Assembly: GCA_964346815.1 (NCBI GenBank)
Contig: CAYFWF010000023.1
Span: forward strand, 124,001 to 188,000
Origin: CAYFWF01 sp964346815
Lineage (GTDB): Bacteria; Acidobacteriota; Aminicenantia; Aminicenantales; Aminicenantaceae
Direction: 5' to 3'
Length of the DNA stretch: 64,000 nt
The notes under the pieces were generated by a model. It did not search any database. It saw nothing but the letters and a program-made list of their open reading frames with translations, and had not been told where the DNA came from. Of this stretch, positions 53,161-61,883 are shown piece after piece. How positions within the stretch are numbered: position 1 is the stretch's first letter; each line of letters begins with the position of its first letter. The translations under genes were made by a program, and so were the position numbers.

Positions 53161-54195
53161 ATGGAAGACATCAAAAATCAGATTAAAAAAAAGAGGAAGA
53201 TATTCGATGAACGGCTGTCTGAAGTGGAAGATCTGAATTCTCTGCAGGAACTTCGCAATGAATTTCTCAGCAGGCAGAGGGGCATCATTACCGAGCTCTT
53301 CAATGCATTTAGAAGCCTGGAACCCGAAGAAAAGCCGGAAACAGGGATGTTGCTCAACGATTTCAAGAAGCACGTTCTAAAGAGCATCCAGATTCTCCAA
53401 AAGAAGTTTTCCACTCCTCAGGAAACTGAAGAGAAAATCGACCTGACGCTTCCGGGTGTCAAGATTTATTGGGGTTCTCCCCATCCGGTGCTCCTGTTTC
53501 AAGAAGAAATCGAAAGAATTTTCCTGAGGATGGGATTTTCCATCGCCGATGGACCCGAAATAGAGACGGATTATTATAATTTTGGAGCATTGAACTTCCC
53601 TCCCCATCATCCTGCCCGTGATGACTGGGACACGCTCTACATCACAGAGGATTTGCTTCTTCGCACTCACACGTCCCCTGTCCAGATAAGGGTTATGGAG
53701 AAACGAAAGCCTCCTATCAGGATCATCATTCCAGGAAAAGTCTACCGGAAGGAGGCTCCTGATCCCACTCATCTGCCGATGTTTTTCCAGGTCGAAGGAC
53801 TGGTGGTGGATCTGGGCATAACGTTTGCCCACCTCAAAGGGACATTGGAGTATTTTCTGAGAGCCCTTTTCCATGAAAAAATAAAAATCCGGTTCCGGCC
53901 GAGCTTTTTCCCCTTCACCGAACCTTCAGCGGAAGTCGACATCGGATGCACTGTATGTGGAGGAAAATTTAAAGATTGTCGGGTCTGTGGCGGGGGAGGC
54001 TGGATAGAAATACTAGGGGCAGGAATGGTGGATCCCCAGGTCTTGAAGAATGTGAACATCGATCCGGAGAAATATTCAGGCTTTGCCTTTGGACTGGGTG
54101 TGGACAGAACAGCAATGTTTGCCTATCAGATAGCCGACATGAGATGCTTCTATGAGAATGATCTGCGATTTTTACGACAATTTACTCTGAAATGA
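53161..54195 (+). CDS. pheS: Phenylalanine-tRNA ligase alpha subunit
   Basis: 344 residues. An N-terminal coiled coil (1-90) contacts tRNA, followed by the class II catalytic core: motif 2 with YRKEAPDPTHLPMFFQVEG, FRPSFFPFTEPSAEVD, and motif 3 with FGLGVDRTAMF. A small Cys-rich insert, CTVCGGKFKDCRVCGGGGW (residues about 263-281), has four Cys that could bind zinc. It forms the alpha2-beta2 enzyme with PheT, whose gene overlaps the stop in ATGA. Confidence 0.97.
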   Translation: MEDIKNQIKKKRKIFDERLSEVEDLNSLQELRNEFLSRQRGIITELFNAFRSLEPEEKPETGMLLNDFKKHVLKSIQILQKKFSTPQETEEKIDLTLPGVKIYWGSPHPVLLFQEEIERIFLRMGFSIADGPEIETDYYNFGALNFPPHHPARDDWDTLYITEDLLLRTHTSPVQIRVMEKRKPPIRIIIPGKVYRKEAPDPTHLPMFFQVEGLVVDLGITFAHLKGTLEYFLRALFHEKIKIRFRPSFFPFTEPSAEVDIGCTVCGGKFKDCRVCGGGGWIEILGAGMVDPQVLKNVNIDPEKYSGFAFGLGVDRTAMFAYQIADMRCFYENDLRFLRQFTLK

Positions 54196-56252
54196 AAATT
54201 AGTTTGAATTGGCTCAAGGAATATGTCGATGTGGACCTGTCTATCCAACGGCTGGTTGAACTCTTAGATAATATCGGATTGTTGGTTGAGGAGTGGGAAG
54301 AAAAAGGGGACGATGTCATTCTGGATATCGAAACTTATGCCAACCGTCCAGACACCCTTGGCCATAAGGGCGTGGCCAGGGAGCTGGCGGCAGCTCTTGC
54401 CCATCCGCTCAAAGAACAAAGCTGGCCCCTAGCTGAAATCAGCGAGATGACTTCAGATCTTATCGATGTGCAGATCTGGGACGATGATCTATGTCCTCGT
54501 TATTGTGGGGCAATTGTCAAGGATGTCAAAGTCGAATCTTCTCCGGATTGGCTGAGAAAAAGATTAGAAGCTATGGGCTTGAAGCCCATTAACAATGTTG
54601 TGGACGTGACAAACTATGTTCTTTTTTCTACAGCACAACCTATTCATGCCTTTGATCTGGCCAAGATAGGTGGCAGAAAAATCATTATACGCCGGGCAAA
54701 AAAAGGTGAAAGACTTCTGAGTTTGGATAAAGAAAACATCGATCTCTCCGCCGAAATGCTTGTGATAGCCGATGAGAAGAAGCCGATAGCTCTCGCAGGG
54801 GTCATCGGAGGTGATCATTCAGCGGTTATGGAAACGACCCAGGATGTGTTTATTGAGAGTGCTTATTTCGATCCAGTATCAGTGAGAAAAACGAGCAAGA
54901 ACACAGGGATTCAAACAGATGCCTCTTTCAGGTTCGAGCGAGGAGCAGACATTTCTTTTGCTCCGGAGGCGGCCCGCATGGCTGCTTCACTAATGACCCA
55001 TTTCGGAGGGAAGGTGTGCAAGGGGATAGTGGATGTCTATCCCAAATCAAGGAAGACCAAGGCAATTATGCTTCGCAATCATCGGGTGACAGCTCTCCTA
55101 GGTATTGAAGTGGATGACGGTTTTACCGAGCGAACTCTCACCCATCTTGGATTTCAAGTAGAAGCGAAACAGTCAGGAATTAGGAAGGTCAAAATCCCTC
55201 ATTTCAGAATTGATATCGAGAGAGAGGCGGATTTGATCGAGGAAATAGCCCGTTTTTATGGATACGAGAAGATACCCATCCAGATCCCCCCCCTCAGATC
55301 CCTTGACCCCATTCTTGATCCGACGAAAGAAAAGATCAGTAAATTACGCCGTCTTCTTTTTCATCAGGGATTTGATGAAGTGGTGAACTTCAGCTTCATG
55401 GATCCAGAAACCGAGACGCGGCTTTCTTCTGGAACTAAGCCTGTAGAGATCCGGAATCCCATATCAAAAAAAACATCGCTGCTGCGGACGACCTTGATCG
55501 GAGGACTGCTCGAAAATGTAACCTGGAACAAAAACAGGGGTGCAGAAGGCGTTCATATTTTCGAGATAGGGGAAATTTTCTATTGGGATGGTGACGAACA
55601 CCAGGAAAAGAACATGCTTGCCTTGGTTATGTGGGGTCAGGTTGAGGAGAAATATTGGAAAGAGAATGACCGAGATGCCGATTTTTTTCATCTTAAAGGG
55701 ACTGTTGAATCCCTGCTCATCCAATTGCGCTACGAGCCCTTTTCGTTCAAAAAAGAAAATCATCCACATTACCAGAAGGACTCTTCCCTTGCTTTATATG
55801 TCAAAGATGAAAAGATCGGTCATTTGGGATTCCTGAATCAGGAAATTTTAGATGTCTATTTCTTGAATGAAAGGATTTTGGCAGCAGAAATCAATCTGAG
55901 TCAGTTGTTTGAAAAACAGCCCCACTCCTTTCAGTTGAGGCCTGCAGCCAGATATCCCAGTGTCAATCGGGATATTTCATTTATCGGAGATAAGAATATC
56001 ACTTTTGAAGAAATCAGAGAGGTCATCGAAAAGCTTGGATTACCGCATTTAGAGAAATACAGCCTTTATGATCGTTTCTCGGGTGCATCAATCCCTGAAG
56101 ATAAAGTGAGCATATCCTTGAGATTCGTTTTTCGTCATCCTCAGAGAACCCTGCATTCAGAAGAAGTGGATATTCTTCAGGGAAAAATCGTTGCTGCTCT
56201 CAGGTCACGATATAGCTTTCAATTAAGGGAAGGAGGGAAAATTGACAAGTGA
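54192..56252 (+). CDS. pheT: Phenylalanine-tRNA ligase beta subunit lacking the tRNA-binding OB domain
   Basis: 686 residues against about 795 in E. coli. The opening MKISLNWLKEYV is typical, but after IGLLVEEWEEKG the chain jumps directly to DIETYANRPDTLGHKGVAREL, so domain B2 (the EMAP/tRNA_bind OB fold, about 110 residues) is absent. B3/B4 editing, B5, the catalytic-like core and the C-terminal FDX-ACB domain (about 590-683) remain. It provides editing and tRNA anticodon contacts in PheRS. Four-base ATGA overlap with pheS. Confidence 0.96.
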   Translation: MKISLNWLKEYVDVDLSIQRLVELLDNIGLLVEEWEEKGDDVILDIETYANRPDTLGHKGVARELAAALAHPLKEQSWPLAEISEMTSDLIDVQIWDDDLCPRYCGAIVKDVKVESSPDWLRKRLEAMGLKPINNVVDVTNYVLFSTAQPIHAFDLAKIGGRKIIIRRAKKGERLLSLDKENIDLSAEMLVIADEKKPIALAGVIGGDHSAVMETTQDVFIESAYFDPVSVRKTSKNTGIQTDASFRFERGADISFAPEAARMAASLMTHFGGKVCKGIVDVYPKSRKTKAIMLRNHRVTALLGIEVDDGFTERTLTHLGFQVEAKQSGIRKVKIPHFRIDIEREADLIEEIARFYGYEKIPIQIPPLRSLDPILDPTKEKISKLRRLLFHQGFDEVVNFSFMDPETETRLSSGTKPVEIRNPISKKTSLLRTTLIGGLLENVTWNKNRGAEGVHIFEIGEIFYWDGDEHQEKNMLALVMWGQVEEKYWKENDRDADFFHLKGTVESLLIQLRYEPFSFKKENHPHYQKDSSLALYVKDEKIGHLGFLNQEILDVYFLNERILAAEINLSQLFEKQPHSFQLRPAARYPSVNRDISFIGDKNITFEEIREVIEKLGLPHLEKYSLYDRFSGASIPEDKVSISLRFVFRHPQRTLHSEEVDILQGKIVAALRSRYSFQLREGGKIDK

Positions 56253-56502
56253 ACTAGAAAGACTTAAAATTCTAGAGGGAAAGATTTCGCATGTGGTGGA
56301 TTATATAAATAAGCTCCTTAGCGAGAACGAGCGGCTCAAGCAGCAGGTCAAGGAGTTGAAGGTAGAAAAGAAAAATTACGAAGATCAGGCAAAAAAAGTG
56401 GAAAAAGTCGATCAGGATTTGAAGAGATACCAAGAAGAAAGAGAAGTCATTAAAGGAAAGATCGAAACGATCATCACTAAAATTGATGAGTTATCAATAT
56501 GA
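56242..56502 (+). CDS. Small coiled-coil protein, ZapB-like
   Basis: 86 residues from TTG 56242, which has AAGGAGGG five bases upstream and overlaps the pheT end by 11 bases. Nearly the whole chain is a heptad coiled coil rich in Glu, Lys and Leu. Its place directly before zapA with an ATGA overlap suggests a ZapB-like division partner of ZapA, but coiled-coil proteins of this size cannot be assigned by sequence alone. Confidence 0.8.
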   Translation: MTSELERLKILEGKISHVVDYINKLLSENERLKQQVKELKVEKKNYEDQAKKVEKVDQDLKRYQEEREVIKGKIETIITKIDELSI

Positions 56503-56828
56503 TCGATAAAGTCATTGAAATCGAAATCTATGGGCAGAAATATAGAATAAAAGTCAAAGGAGAAGAGGATGAAAAATACATCAGCCATCTTACTTCTTAT
56601 GTTGATCAGAAAATGCGTGAGGTGGCAGTAAAGTCAAAATCTGTGGATGTCTTGAAGGTTGCCGTTTTAGCGGCGCTGAATATTGCAGATGAACATTTCC
56701 TCTGTCAGAAGAATCTGGATCAGCTTAATGAAGTAATAGGGCAAATGGAGAATGAAATAGAAAGTGTGGAGGTCCTTGCTTTTAAAGATGAAAATACATA
56801 CCGAAATCTTGAAAAAGCGACTGAATAA
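56499..56828 (+). CDS. zapA: Cell division protein ZapA
   Basis: 109 residues. The N-terminal beta strands (EIEIYGQKYRIKVKGEEDEKYISHL) and the VDVLKVAVLAALNIADEHF helix are characteristic of ZapA, followed by a coiled coil. It binds and bundles FtsZ at the division ring. Four-base ATGA overlap with the coiled-coil gene upstream. A 207-base gap to rny follows. Confidence 0.92.
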   Translation: MIDKVIEIEIYGQKYRIKVKGEEDEKYISHLTSYVDQKMREVAVKSKSVDVLKVAVLAALNIADEHFLCQKNLDQLNEVIGQMENEIESVEVLAFKDENTYRNLEKATE

Positions 56829-57035
56829 AGCGGTCAAACCCGGATGGGAAATCATAGATGGGTTAAAAGGAATCTTTAACCAAGCTGAGAAAAGGGATAA
56901 AGCGTCGAAACTCGATCATTGTGCGAAACATCGTGCATTGTGGTTTCTGTCATTTGACTCTCGGCATAGAGTGAATATCATCTGAACCTTCAATCTTTCA
57001 TCTCCTTTGGCGGCCCCTATAAGGAGGTGGTCAAA
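56829..57035 (+). other. zapA-rny gap with RNA structure potential
   Basis: GTCAAA (56833-56838) can pair with TTTGAC (56953-56958), enclosing a perfect 7-pair hairpin GGTTAAA/TTTAACC (56861-56881) with a 7-base loop. In many bacteria 6S RNA lies just after zapA, so this is a natural place to look, but I see neither a long rod with a central bubble nor a terminator. GGAGG for rny is at 57023-57027. Confidence 0.3.
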
Positions 57036-58598
57036 GTGAATCTTGCTTATATCGTTATTGCCGGTATTGTACTGATTTTATCGGCAACTGTAATATTTGT
57101 CTTTGTGAAGAGAGCTGGAGGAACCCGAGCTCTCTTCAAAGCCCAGCAGGAAGCCAAACTCGTTTTGGATCAGGCTCGAGAAGAGGCTGAAAAAATCAAA
57201 CGAGAGGCCTCCATCGCTTCGAAAGAGAAGCAGCTCAATTTGAAGGCGGAGTTTGAAAGACAGACCAGGGACAGAAGCAGAAAACTCAATGAGTTGGAAA
57301 GGAGACTCGTCCGTAAGGAAGAAAATCTGGAACACAAGTATCAGGTTCTCGAAAGAAAAGAGCAGGATTTTTCCCATAAGGAGCGGAGGTTGTTTTCAAA
57401 AGAGCGGGAACTCGGGGTAAAGGAAAAAGAGTACCAGGAGTTGAACAAGAAAACGCTCGAAGAGATGGAAAGAATCGCCAGCATGACTCAGGAGGAAGCG
57501 AAAAAAGAGTTGATGAAGAAGATTGAGGATGAAGCTAAACTGGATGCGGTTCAAGTTCTGCGCAAAATCGAAGAGGAAACGCGCGAAAAGGGCCAAGTTT
57601 TAGCCAGAGAGATAATCGGTCAAGCCATCCAGAGGTCTGCAGCCGAACATGTTGTAGAGACAACTGTTTCTGTGGTTGACCTCCCATCGGATGACATGAA
57701 AGGCCGGATTATAGGAAGAGAGGGCCGGAACATTCGCGCACTCGAATTGGCTACTGGGGTGGATATTATCGTCGACGACACACCCGAGGCCGTGATCCTT
57801 TCCAGCTTTGATCCCATAAGACGGGAAATGGCCCGATTGGCCATTGAAAAGCTGGTGATTGACGGAAGGATACACCCCGCTCGAATCGAAGAAGTTGTAG
57901 AGACAGTCAAAAAAGAACTGGAGGAGTCGATCAAGCAGGAAGGGGAGTCTGTTGTTCTGGAACTCAGGATACAGGATGTGCACCCCGAGCTTATTAAGCT
58001 TTTAGGAAAGCTGAAATACAGAACGAGCTACGGCCAAAACGTGCTTCAGCACGCCAAAGAGGTTTCCTATCTGGCAGCCCTTATGGCTAAGGAATTAGGA
58101 GTAGATACGAATGTCGCATTGAGAGCTGGCCTGCTGCATGATATCGGAAAAGCGGTTGATAAGGAGGTCGAAGGAACCCATACTGAATTGAGTGTCGAGT
58201 TGGCGAAAAAATACGGAGAGATAAATGCGGTTGTGCAGGCAATCGCTTCTCATCATCGGGATGTTGATTTTCCATCGATCGAAGCTGTGCTGGTTCAAGC
58301 CGCTGATACTCTTTCTGCAGCTAGGCCAGGTGCCAGGAGGGAACTTTTAGAGGCTTATATCAAGAGATTAGAAAAATTGGAAGAAATCGCCAACTCATAC
58401 GAGGGAGTAGCCAAAGCCTTTGCTCTCCAAGCAGGGAGAGAGATAAGAATTATCGTGGAAAGCCAAAAGATTTCAGATGAGAAGGCTGCGCTTGCTGCCA
58501 AAGAGATCGCAGAGAAGATAAAGGAAGAATTGGATTATCCAGGACAGATTAAGGTAACGGTCATTAGGGAGATGAGGGCTGTGGAATATGCTCGATAA
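57036..58598 (+). CDS. rny: Ribonuclease Y
   Basis: 520 residues from GTG 57036, eight bases after GGAGG; a GTG at 57027 overlaps the ribosome site. One N-terminal transmembrane helix (3-24), a long coiled coil (about 30-200), a KH domain with GRIIGREGRNIRALE near 228 and an HD domain with LLHDIGKA near 367 are in the standard order. It is the membrane-anchored endoribonuclease that starts mRNA decay. ymdB follows with an 11-base overlap, the usual partner. Confidence 0.97.
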   Translation: MNLAYIVIAGIVLILSATVIFVFVKRAGGTRALFKAQQEAKLVLDQAREEAEKIKREASIASKEKQLNLKAEFERQTRDRSRKLNELERRLVRKEENLEHKYQVLERKEQDFSHKERRLFSKERELGVKEKEYQELNKKTLEEMERIASMTQEEAKKELMKKIEDEAKLDAVQVLRKIEEETREKGQVLAREIIGQAIQRSAAEHVVETTVSVVDLPSDDMKGRIIGREGRNIRALELATGVDIIVDDTPEAVILSSFDPIRREMARLAIEKLVIDGRIHPARIEEVVETVKKELEESIKQEGESVVLELRIQDVHPELIKLLGKLKYRTSYGQNVLQHAKEVSYLAALMAKELGVDTNVALRAGLLHDIGKAVDKEVEGTHTELSVELAKKYGEINAVVQAIASHHRDVDFPSIEAVLVQAADTLSAARPGARRELLEAYIKRLEKLEEIANSYEGVAKAFALQAGREIRIIVESQKISDEKAALAAKEIAEKIKEELDYPGQIKVTVIREMRAVEYAR

Positions 58599-59412
58599 GT
58601 TTGGTTTCCTGTTTCTAGGTGACATCATAGGAAGACCGGGAAGAAAATCATTGAAAAAATTTCTTCCTGTTCTGGTCGAGAAGTATTCTCCTTCTTTCAT
58701 CGTGGCCAACGGCGAGAACGCGGCCGGAGGAATAGGCATCACGCCTCAAATCTGTCAGGAGCTCCTTGATCATGTGGATGTCTTGACATCAGGCAATCAC
58801 ATCTGGGATAAAAAAGAGGCGGTCTCCTATTTGGACTCGGAGCCACGGTTGCTGCGCCCGGCCAATTATCCGCCGGTTAATCCTGGCAGAGGAACCTATG
58901 TTTTTGAAATCAACGGAGATTTGAAGATCTGCGTGCTCAATCTTCAAGGAAGAGTATTTATGGAACCCATAGATTGTCCATTTCGGATTGCTGACCTTGA
59001 GCTTGAGAGAATCAAAGACCAGGATGCTCTTACCATTGTGGATTTTCACGCTGAAGCCACTTCGGAAAAACAAGCCATGGGATGGTATTTGGATGGTAAA
59101 GTCTCAGCGGTCATCGGAACCCACACGCATGTTCCCACGGCAGATGAAAGAATCCTTCCTCAGGGTACAGCTTTTATGACCGATGTAGGAATGGTGGGAG
59201 GCTATGATTCAGTGATCGGCATAAAAAAAGACCAGGCTATCCAGAGATTTTTAACCTCCCGGCCGCAGCGCTTTGAACCTGGGAAAACCGGAAGGATCTT
59301 TTCGGCTGTGTTCGTAGAAATCGATGCGCAATCGGGACGAGCTCTTTCGATTAAAAGAGAGACGATCGTGGAGGAAGAAAGGGAAAATGGAGTACGAGGG
59401 AAAATCGGATAA
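58588..59412 (+). CDS. ymdB: YmdB-family metallophosphoesterase
   Basis: 274 residues (TIGR00282-type). Metal-binding motifs are GDIIGRPGR, NGENAAGG, SGNHIWDKK, DFHAEATSEK and GTHTHVPTAD. The Bacillus protein hydrolyses 2',3'-cyclic nucleotides and affects biofilm and sporulation decisions. The gene overlaps rny by 11 bases and xseA by 26, so it is within a tightly packed operon. Confidence 0.95.
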   Translation: MLDKFGFLFLGDIIGRPGRKSLKKFLPVLVEKYSPSFIVANGENAAGGIGITPQICQELLDHVDVLTSGNHIWDKKEAVSYLDSEPRLLRPANYPPVNPGRGTYVFEINGDLKICVLNLQGRVFMEPIDCPFRIADLELERIKDQDALTIVDFHAEATSEKQAMGWYLDGKVSAVIGTHTHVPTADERILPQGTAFMTDVGMVGGYDSVIGIKKDQAIQRFLTSRPQRFEPGKTGRIFSAVFVEIDAQSGRALSIKRETIVEEERENGVRGKIG

Positions 59413-60733
59413 GGTCTATACTGTCTCTGAAATCACACGTATGATCAGGCTCCAACTGGAAGAGAGTTTTCCCCTCGTATGGATAGAAGGGGAAATCGCT
59501 AACTTTACCCAGGCTCATTCTGGACACCTCTATTTCACTCTGAAAGACGAAGCGAGTGCCCTCAGTTGTGTGATGTGGCGTTCGAACGCTCAGCGAGTGC
59601 CTTTTGAGCTAGAGACAGGACTTCAGGTGATCTGCAAAGGTCAAATATCGGTCTACGGGCCCAGAGGACAATACCAGCTTTTGGTGGAGAGCGTTGAACC
59701 GAAAGGAAAAGGTGCCCTGCAGCTGGCCTTTGAGCAGCTCAAGGAGAAGTTAAAAAAAGAAGGATTATTCGATGTCAGTCTAAAGAAAAAACTTCCGCTC
59801 CTGCCTAAGAAAGTAGGAGTCGTGACCTCTCCGCGAGGAGCCGCCATCATCGATATCATCAGGACCTTGAATAGACGTTTTGCCCGCCTGCATATCCTCA
59901 TCTATCCGGTCAAAGTTCAGGGTGAAGGGGCCGCGAATGAAATAACGGAAGGAATCGACTATCTGGGGAGCCAGCCGGATATCGATGTCATCATTGTCGG
60001 ACGAGGTGGAGGTTCCTTGGAGGACCTCTGGTCCTTTAACGAAGAGCAGGTGGCCCGGGCAATTTTCCGATGCCCTGTTCCAATCATTTCAGCGGTGGGC
60101 CATGAGATCGACTTTACGATCGCCGATTTTGTCGCAGACATTAGGGCTTCGACACCTTCTGCGGCAGCAGAAATGGTCATAGAGAAGGAGCAGTCCTTTC
60201 TCGAGCGTATTGAGAACCTAGAGAAAAGAATCGTTCACCATCTACAGTACTCTGTCCAAGAGAGGAGGCATGAGGTTTTGAGTCTGATCCATCATCAGGC
60301 TTTCCAAAATTTCAAGGTACGTCTGCTTAACCTCATCCAACGTGTTGACGACCTGGAAACGAGATCCGGTTATGTGATCAGGGGTATGGTCCAGAAAATG
60401 GCTGAATCCAAGTCCAGAGCTGTTCTTTTGCAAGAGATGCTGTCGAGTTCTATAAAAAGGGCCCTTCAAGATTTCCATTCCAGGTGGGAAAGGCTTTCGG
60501 TGGAACTCCACAACCTGAGTCCTCTGAATATCCTCAAAAAAGGATACACGCTCTGCTGGAATACCTCGTTGGGGAGACTTATCAAGAAGATAGAGGAAGT
60601 CGATCGGGATGACGAGGTAACCGTTTCTTTTTACCAAGGCGAATTCACAGCCCAGGTGAGAGAGATCGACAAAAAACGACTCGTCGAATCCCGCGTCCGA
60701 AGAAACCAGGAACAAATTGGGAGAGGAGAATAA
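59387..60733 (+). CDS. xseA: Exodeoxyribonuclease VII large subunit
   Basis: 448 residues from the ATG at 59387 with AAGGGA just upstream; a longer frame starting at 59324 lies inside ymdB. An N-terminal OB fold (FPLVWIEGEIANFTQAHSGHLYFTLKD) is followed by the catalytic domain with GVVTSPRGAAIIDI, GRGGGSLEDLWSFN, SAVGHEIDFTIADFVAD and RASTPSAAAE, then a coiled coil. With XseB it degrades single-stranded DNA from both ends. Its TAA overlaps the xseB start by one base. Confidence 0.97.
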   Translation: MEYEGKSDKVYTVSEITRMIRLQLEESFPLVWIEGEIANFTQAHSGHLYFTLKDEASALSCVMWRSNAQRVPFELETGLQVICKGQISVYGPRGQYQLLVESVEPKGKGALQLAFEQLKEKLKKEGLFDVSLKKKLPLLPKKVGVVTSPRGAAIIDIIRTLNRRFARLHILIYPVKVQGEGAANEITEGIDYLGSQPDIDVIIVGRGGGSLEDLWSFNEEQVARAIFRCPVPIISAVGHEIDFTIADFVADIRASTPSAAAEMVIEKEQSFLERIENLEKRIVHHLQYSVQERRHEVLSLIHHQAFQNFKVRLLNLIQRVDDLETRSGYVIRGMVQKMAESKSRAVLLQEMLSSSIKRALQDFHSRWERLSVELHNLSPLNILKKGYTLCWNTSLGRLIKKIEEVDRDDEVTVSFYQGEFTAQVREIDKKRLVESRVRRNQEQIGRGE

Positions 60734-61026
60734 TGAGTGAGCAAAGCTTTGAAAAGGCATTATCTGAATTAGAAGGTATTGTGGAAAAGCTGGAGAAAGG
60801 AGGACTTGCCCTGAACGAATCTTTAGCTTTGTTCGAGAAGGGAATTAAACTGGCCAGATTCTTAAGAGAAGAGCTGGAAAAGGCAGAAAAGAAGATTGAA
60901 ATTCTTTTAAAAAATGAGAAGGGCGAGATTAAAAAAGAAACCTTCGAGCTGAAGGAAGAAGATAAACCAGGCTCGAAAAATGAAGAAGATCCGGAGAGTG
61001 GCGGAGACGACAGCCTCCCTTTTTAG
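60733..61026 (+). CDS. xseB: Exodeoxyribonuclease VII small subunit
   Basis: 97 residues. The core FEKALSELEGIVEKLEKGGLALNESLALFEKGIKL is the XseB signature, a helical hairpin wrapping the XseA coiled coil. After about residue 60 it has an acidic, polar extension longer than usual. One-base overlap with xseA; ispA follows after six bases. Confidence 0.95.
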   Translation: MSEQSFEKALSELEGIVEKLEKGGLALNESLALFEKGIKLARFLREELEKAEKKIEILLKNEKGEIKKETFELKEEDKPGSKNEEDPESGGDDSLPF

Positions 61027-61032
61027 AATCCG

Positions 61033-61881
61033 ATGGATGTCGAGGAAAGGCTTCTGACGAAAAAAAGAGCGGTTGAGGCAGAGCTGGATCGCCTGCTCCC
61101 TGAGAAAGACTCCCTGCTTATTCGAGCCCTTCGATACGCCGTATTCTCAGGAGGGAAGAGATTCAGGCCCCTCCTCGCCCTTTCCTCCGGAGAGAGCTTT
61201 GATCTCAGCCAGGAAGTCATACTCCCTTTTGCCTGTGCCGTGGAAATGATACATAATTATTCACTGATCCATGACGATTTACCTATGATGGATGACGATG
61301 ATTTCCGTCGCGGCCAACCCTCCTGTCATAAAGCCTTCCGCGAAGATATCGCCCTTTTAGCAGGGGATGCCTTGTTAACCTTAGCTTTCGAAATTATTGC
61401 CTCGGCTCCCGTAGGAAAACGGCATTTCAAGCGGAAAGAGCGCCTTATGAAGGAAGTCGCTCAAAATGCAGGGATCGATGGCATGATTGGAGGACAGCTT
61501 CTGGACATTACTCTTTTACCCGGCAGCTTCTCCGAAGAGAACCTGCTCGATCTCATGGAGAGAAAAACCGGAGCGTTGATCATGACTGCCGTAAAGGTTG
61601 GACCAATCCTAGCAGACGCCAGCTCCTCGGAGTTAAGCTTCATGGCCGACTATGGCAGGAATATCGGTGTGGCCTTTCAGATGAGGGATGACATCCTGGA
61701 CTTTCCAGAAACTTCCTCCTCTTCCATGCGGCCCAATGCGGTTTCCTTTTTTGGCCTGGAAGAAGCCAAAGCAAGATTGAAAAACCATGTTCGGCTGGCG
61801 ATCGAAGCTTTAGATCGAGCTTCATTAAAATCAGAAGAGCTGCGGTTTTTGGGATCCAAACTTTTGGAGATTGAAAAATAA
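61033..61881 (+). CDS. ispA: Polyprenyl (farnesyl) diphosphate synthase
   Basis: 282 residues, slightly short for the family. The first Asp-rich motif is DDLPMMDDDD (about 82-91, the extended DDxxxxD form of bacterial FPP synthase), followed by RRG; the second is QMRDDILDF near 220. GKRFRPLL binds isopentenyl diphosphate. It condenses IPP with DMAPP and GPP to make farnesyl diphosphate for lipid carriers and quinones. It lies in the classic xseB-ispA-dxs order. Confidence 0.94.
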   Translation: MDVEERLLTKKRAVEAELDRLLPEKDSLLIRALRYAVFSGGKRFRPLLALSSGESFDLSQEVILPFACAVEMIHNYSLIHDDLPMMDDDDFRRGQPSCHKAFREDIALLAGDALLTLAFEIIASAPVGKRHFKRKERLMKEVAQNAGIDGMIGGQLLDITLLPGSFSEENLLDLMERKTGALIMTAVKVGPILADASSSELSFMADYGRNIGVAFQMRDDILDFPETSSSSMRPNAVSFFGLEEAKARLKNHVRLAIEALDRASLKSEELRFLGSKLLEIEK

Positions 61882-61883
61882 TA

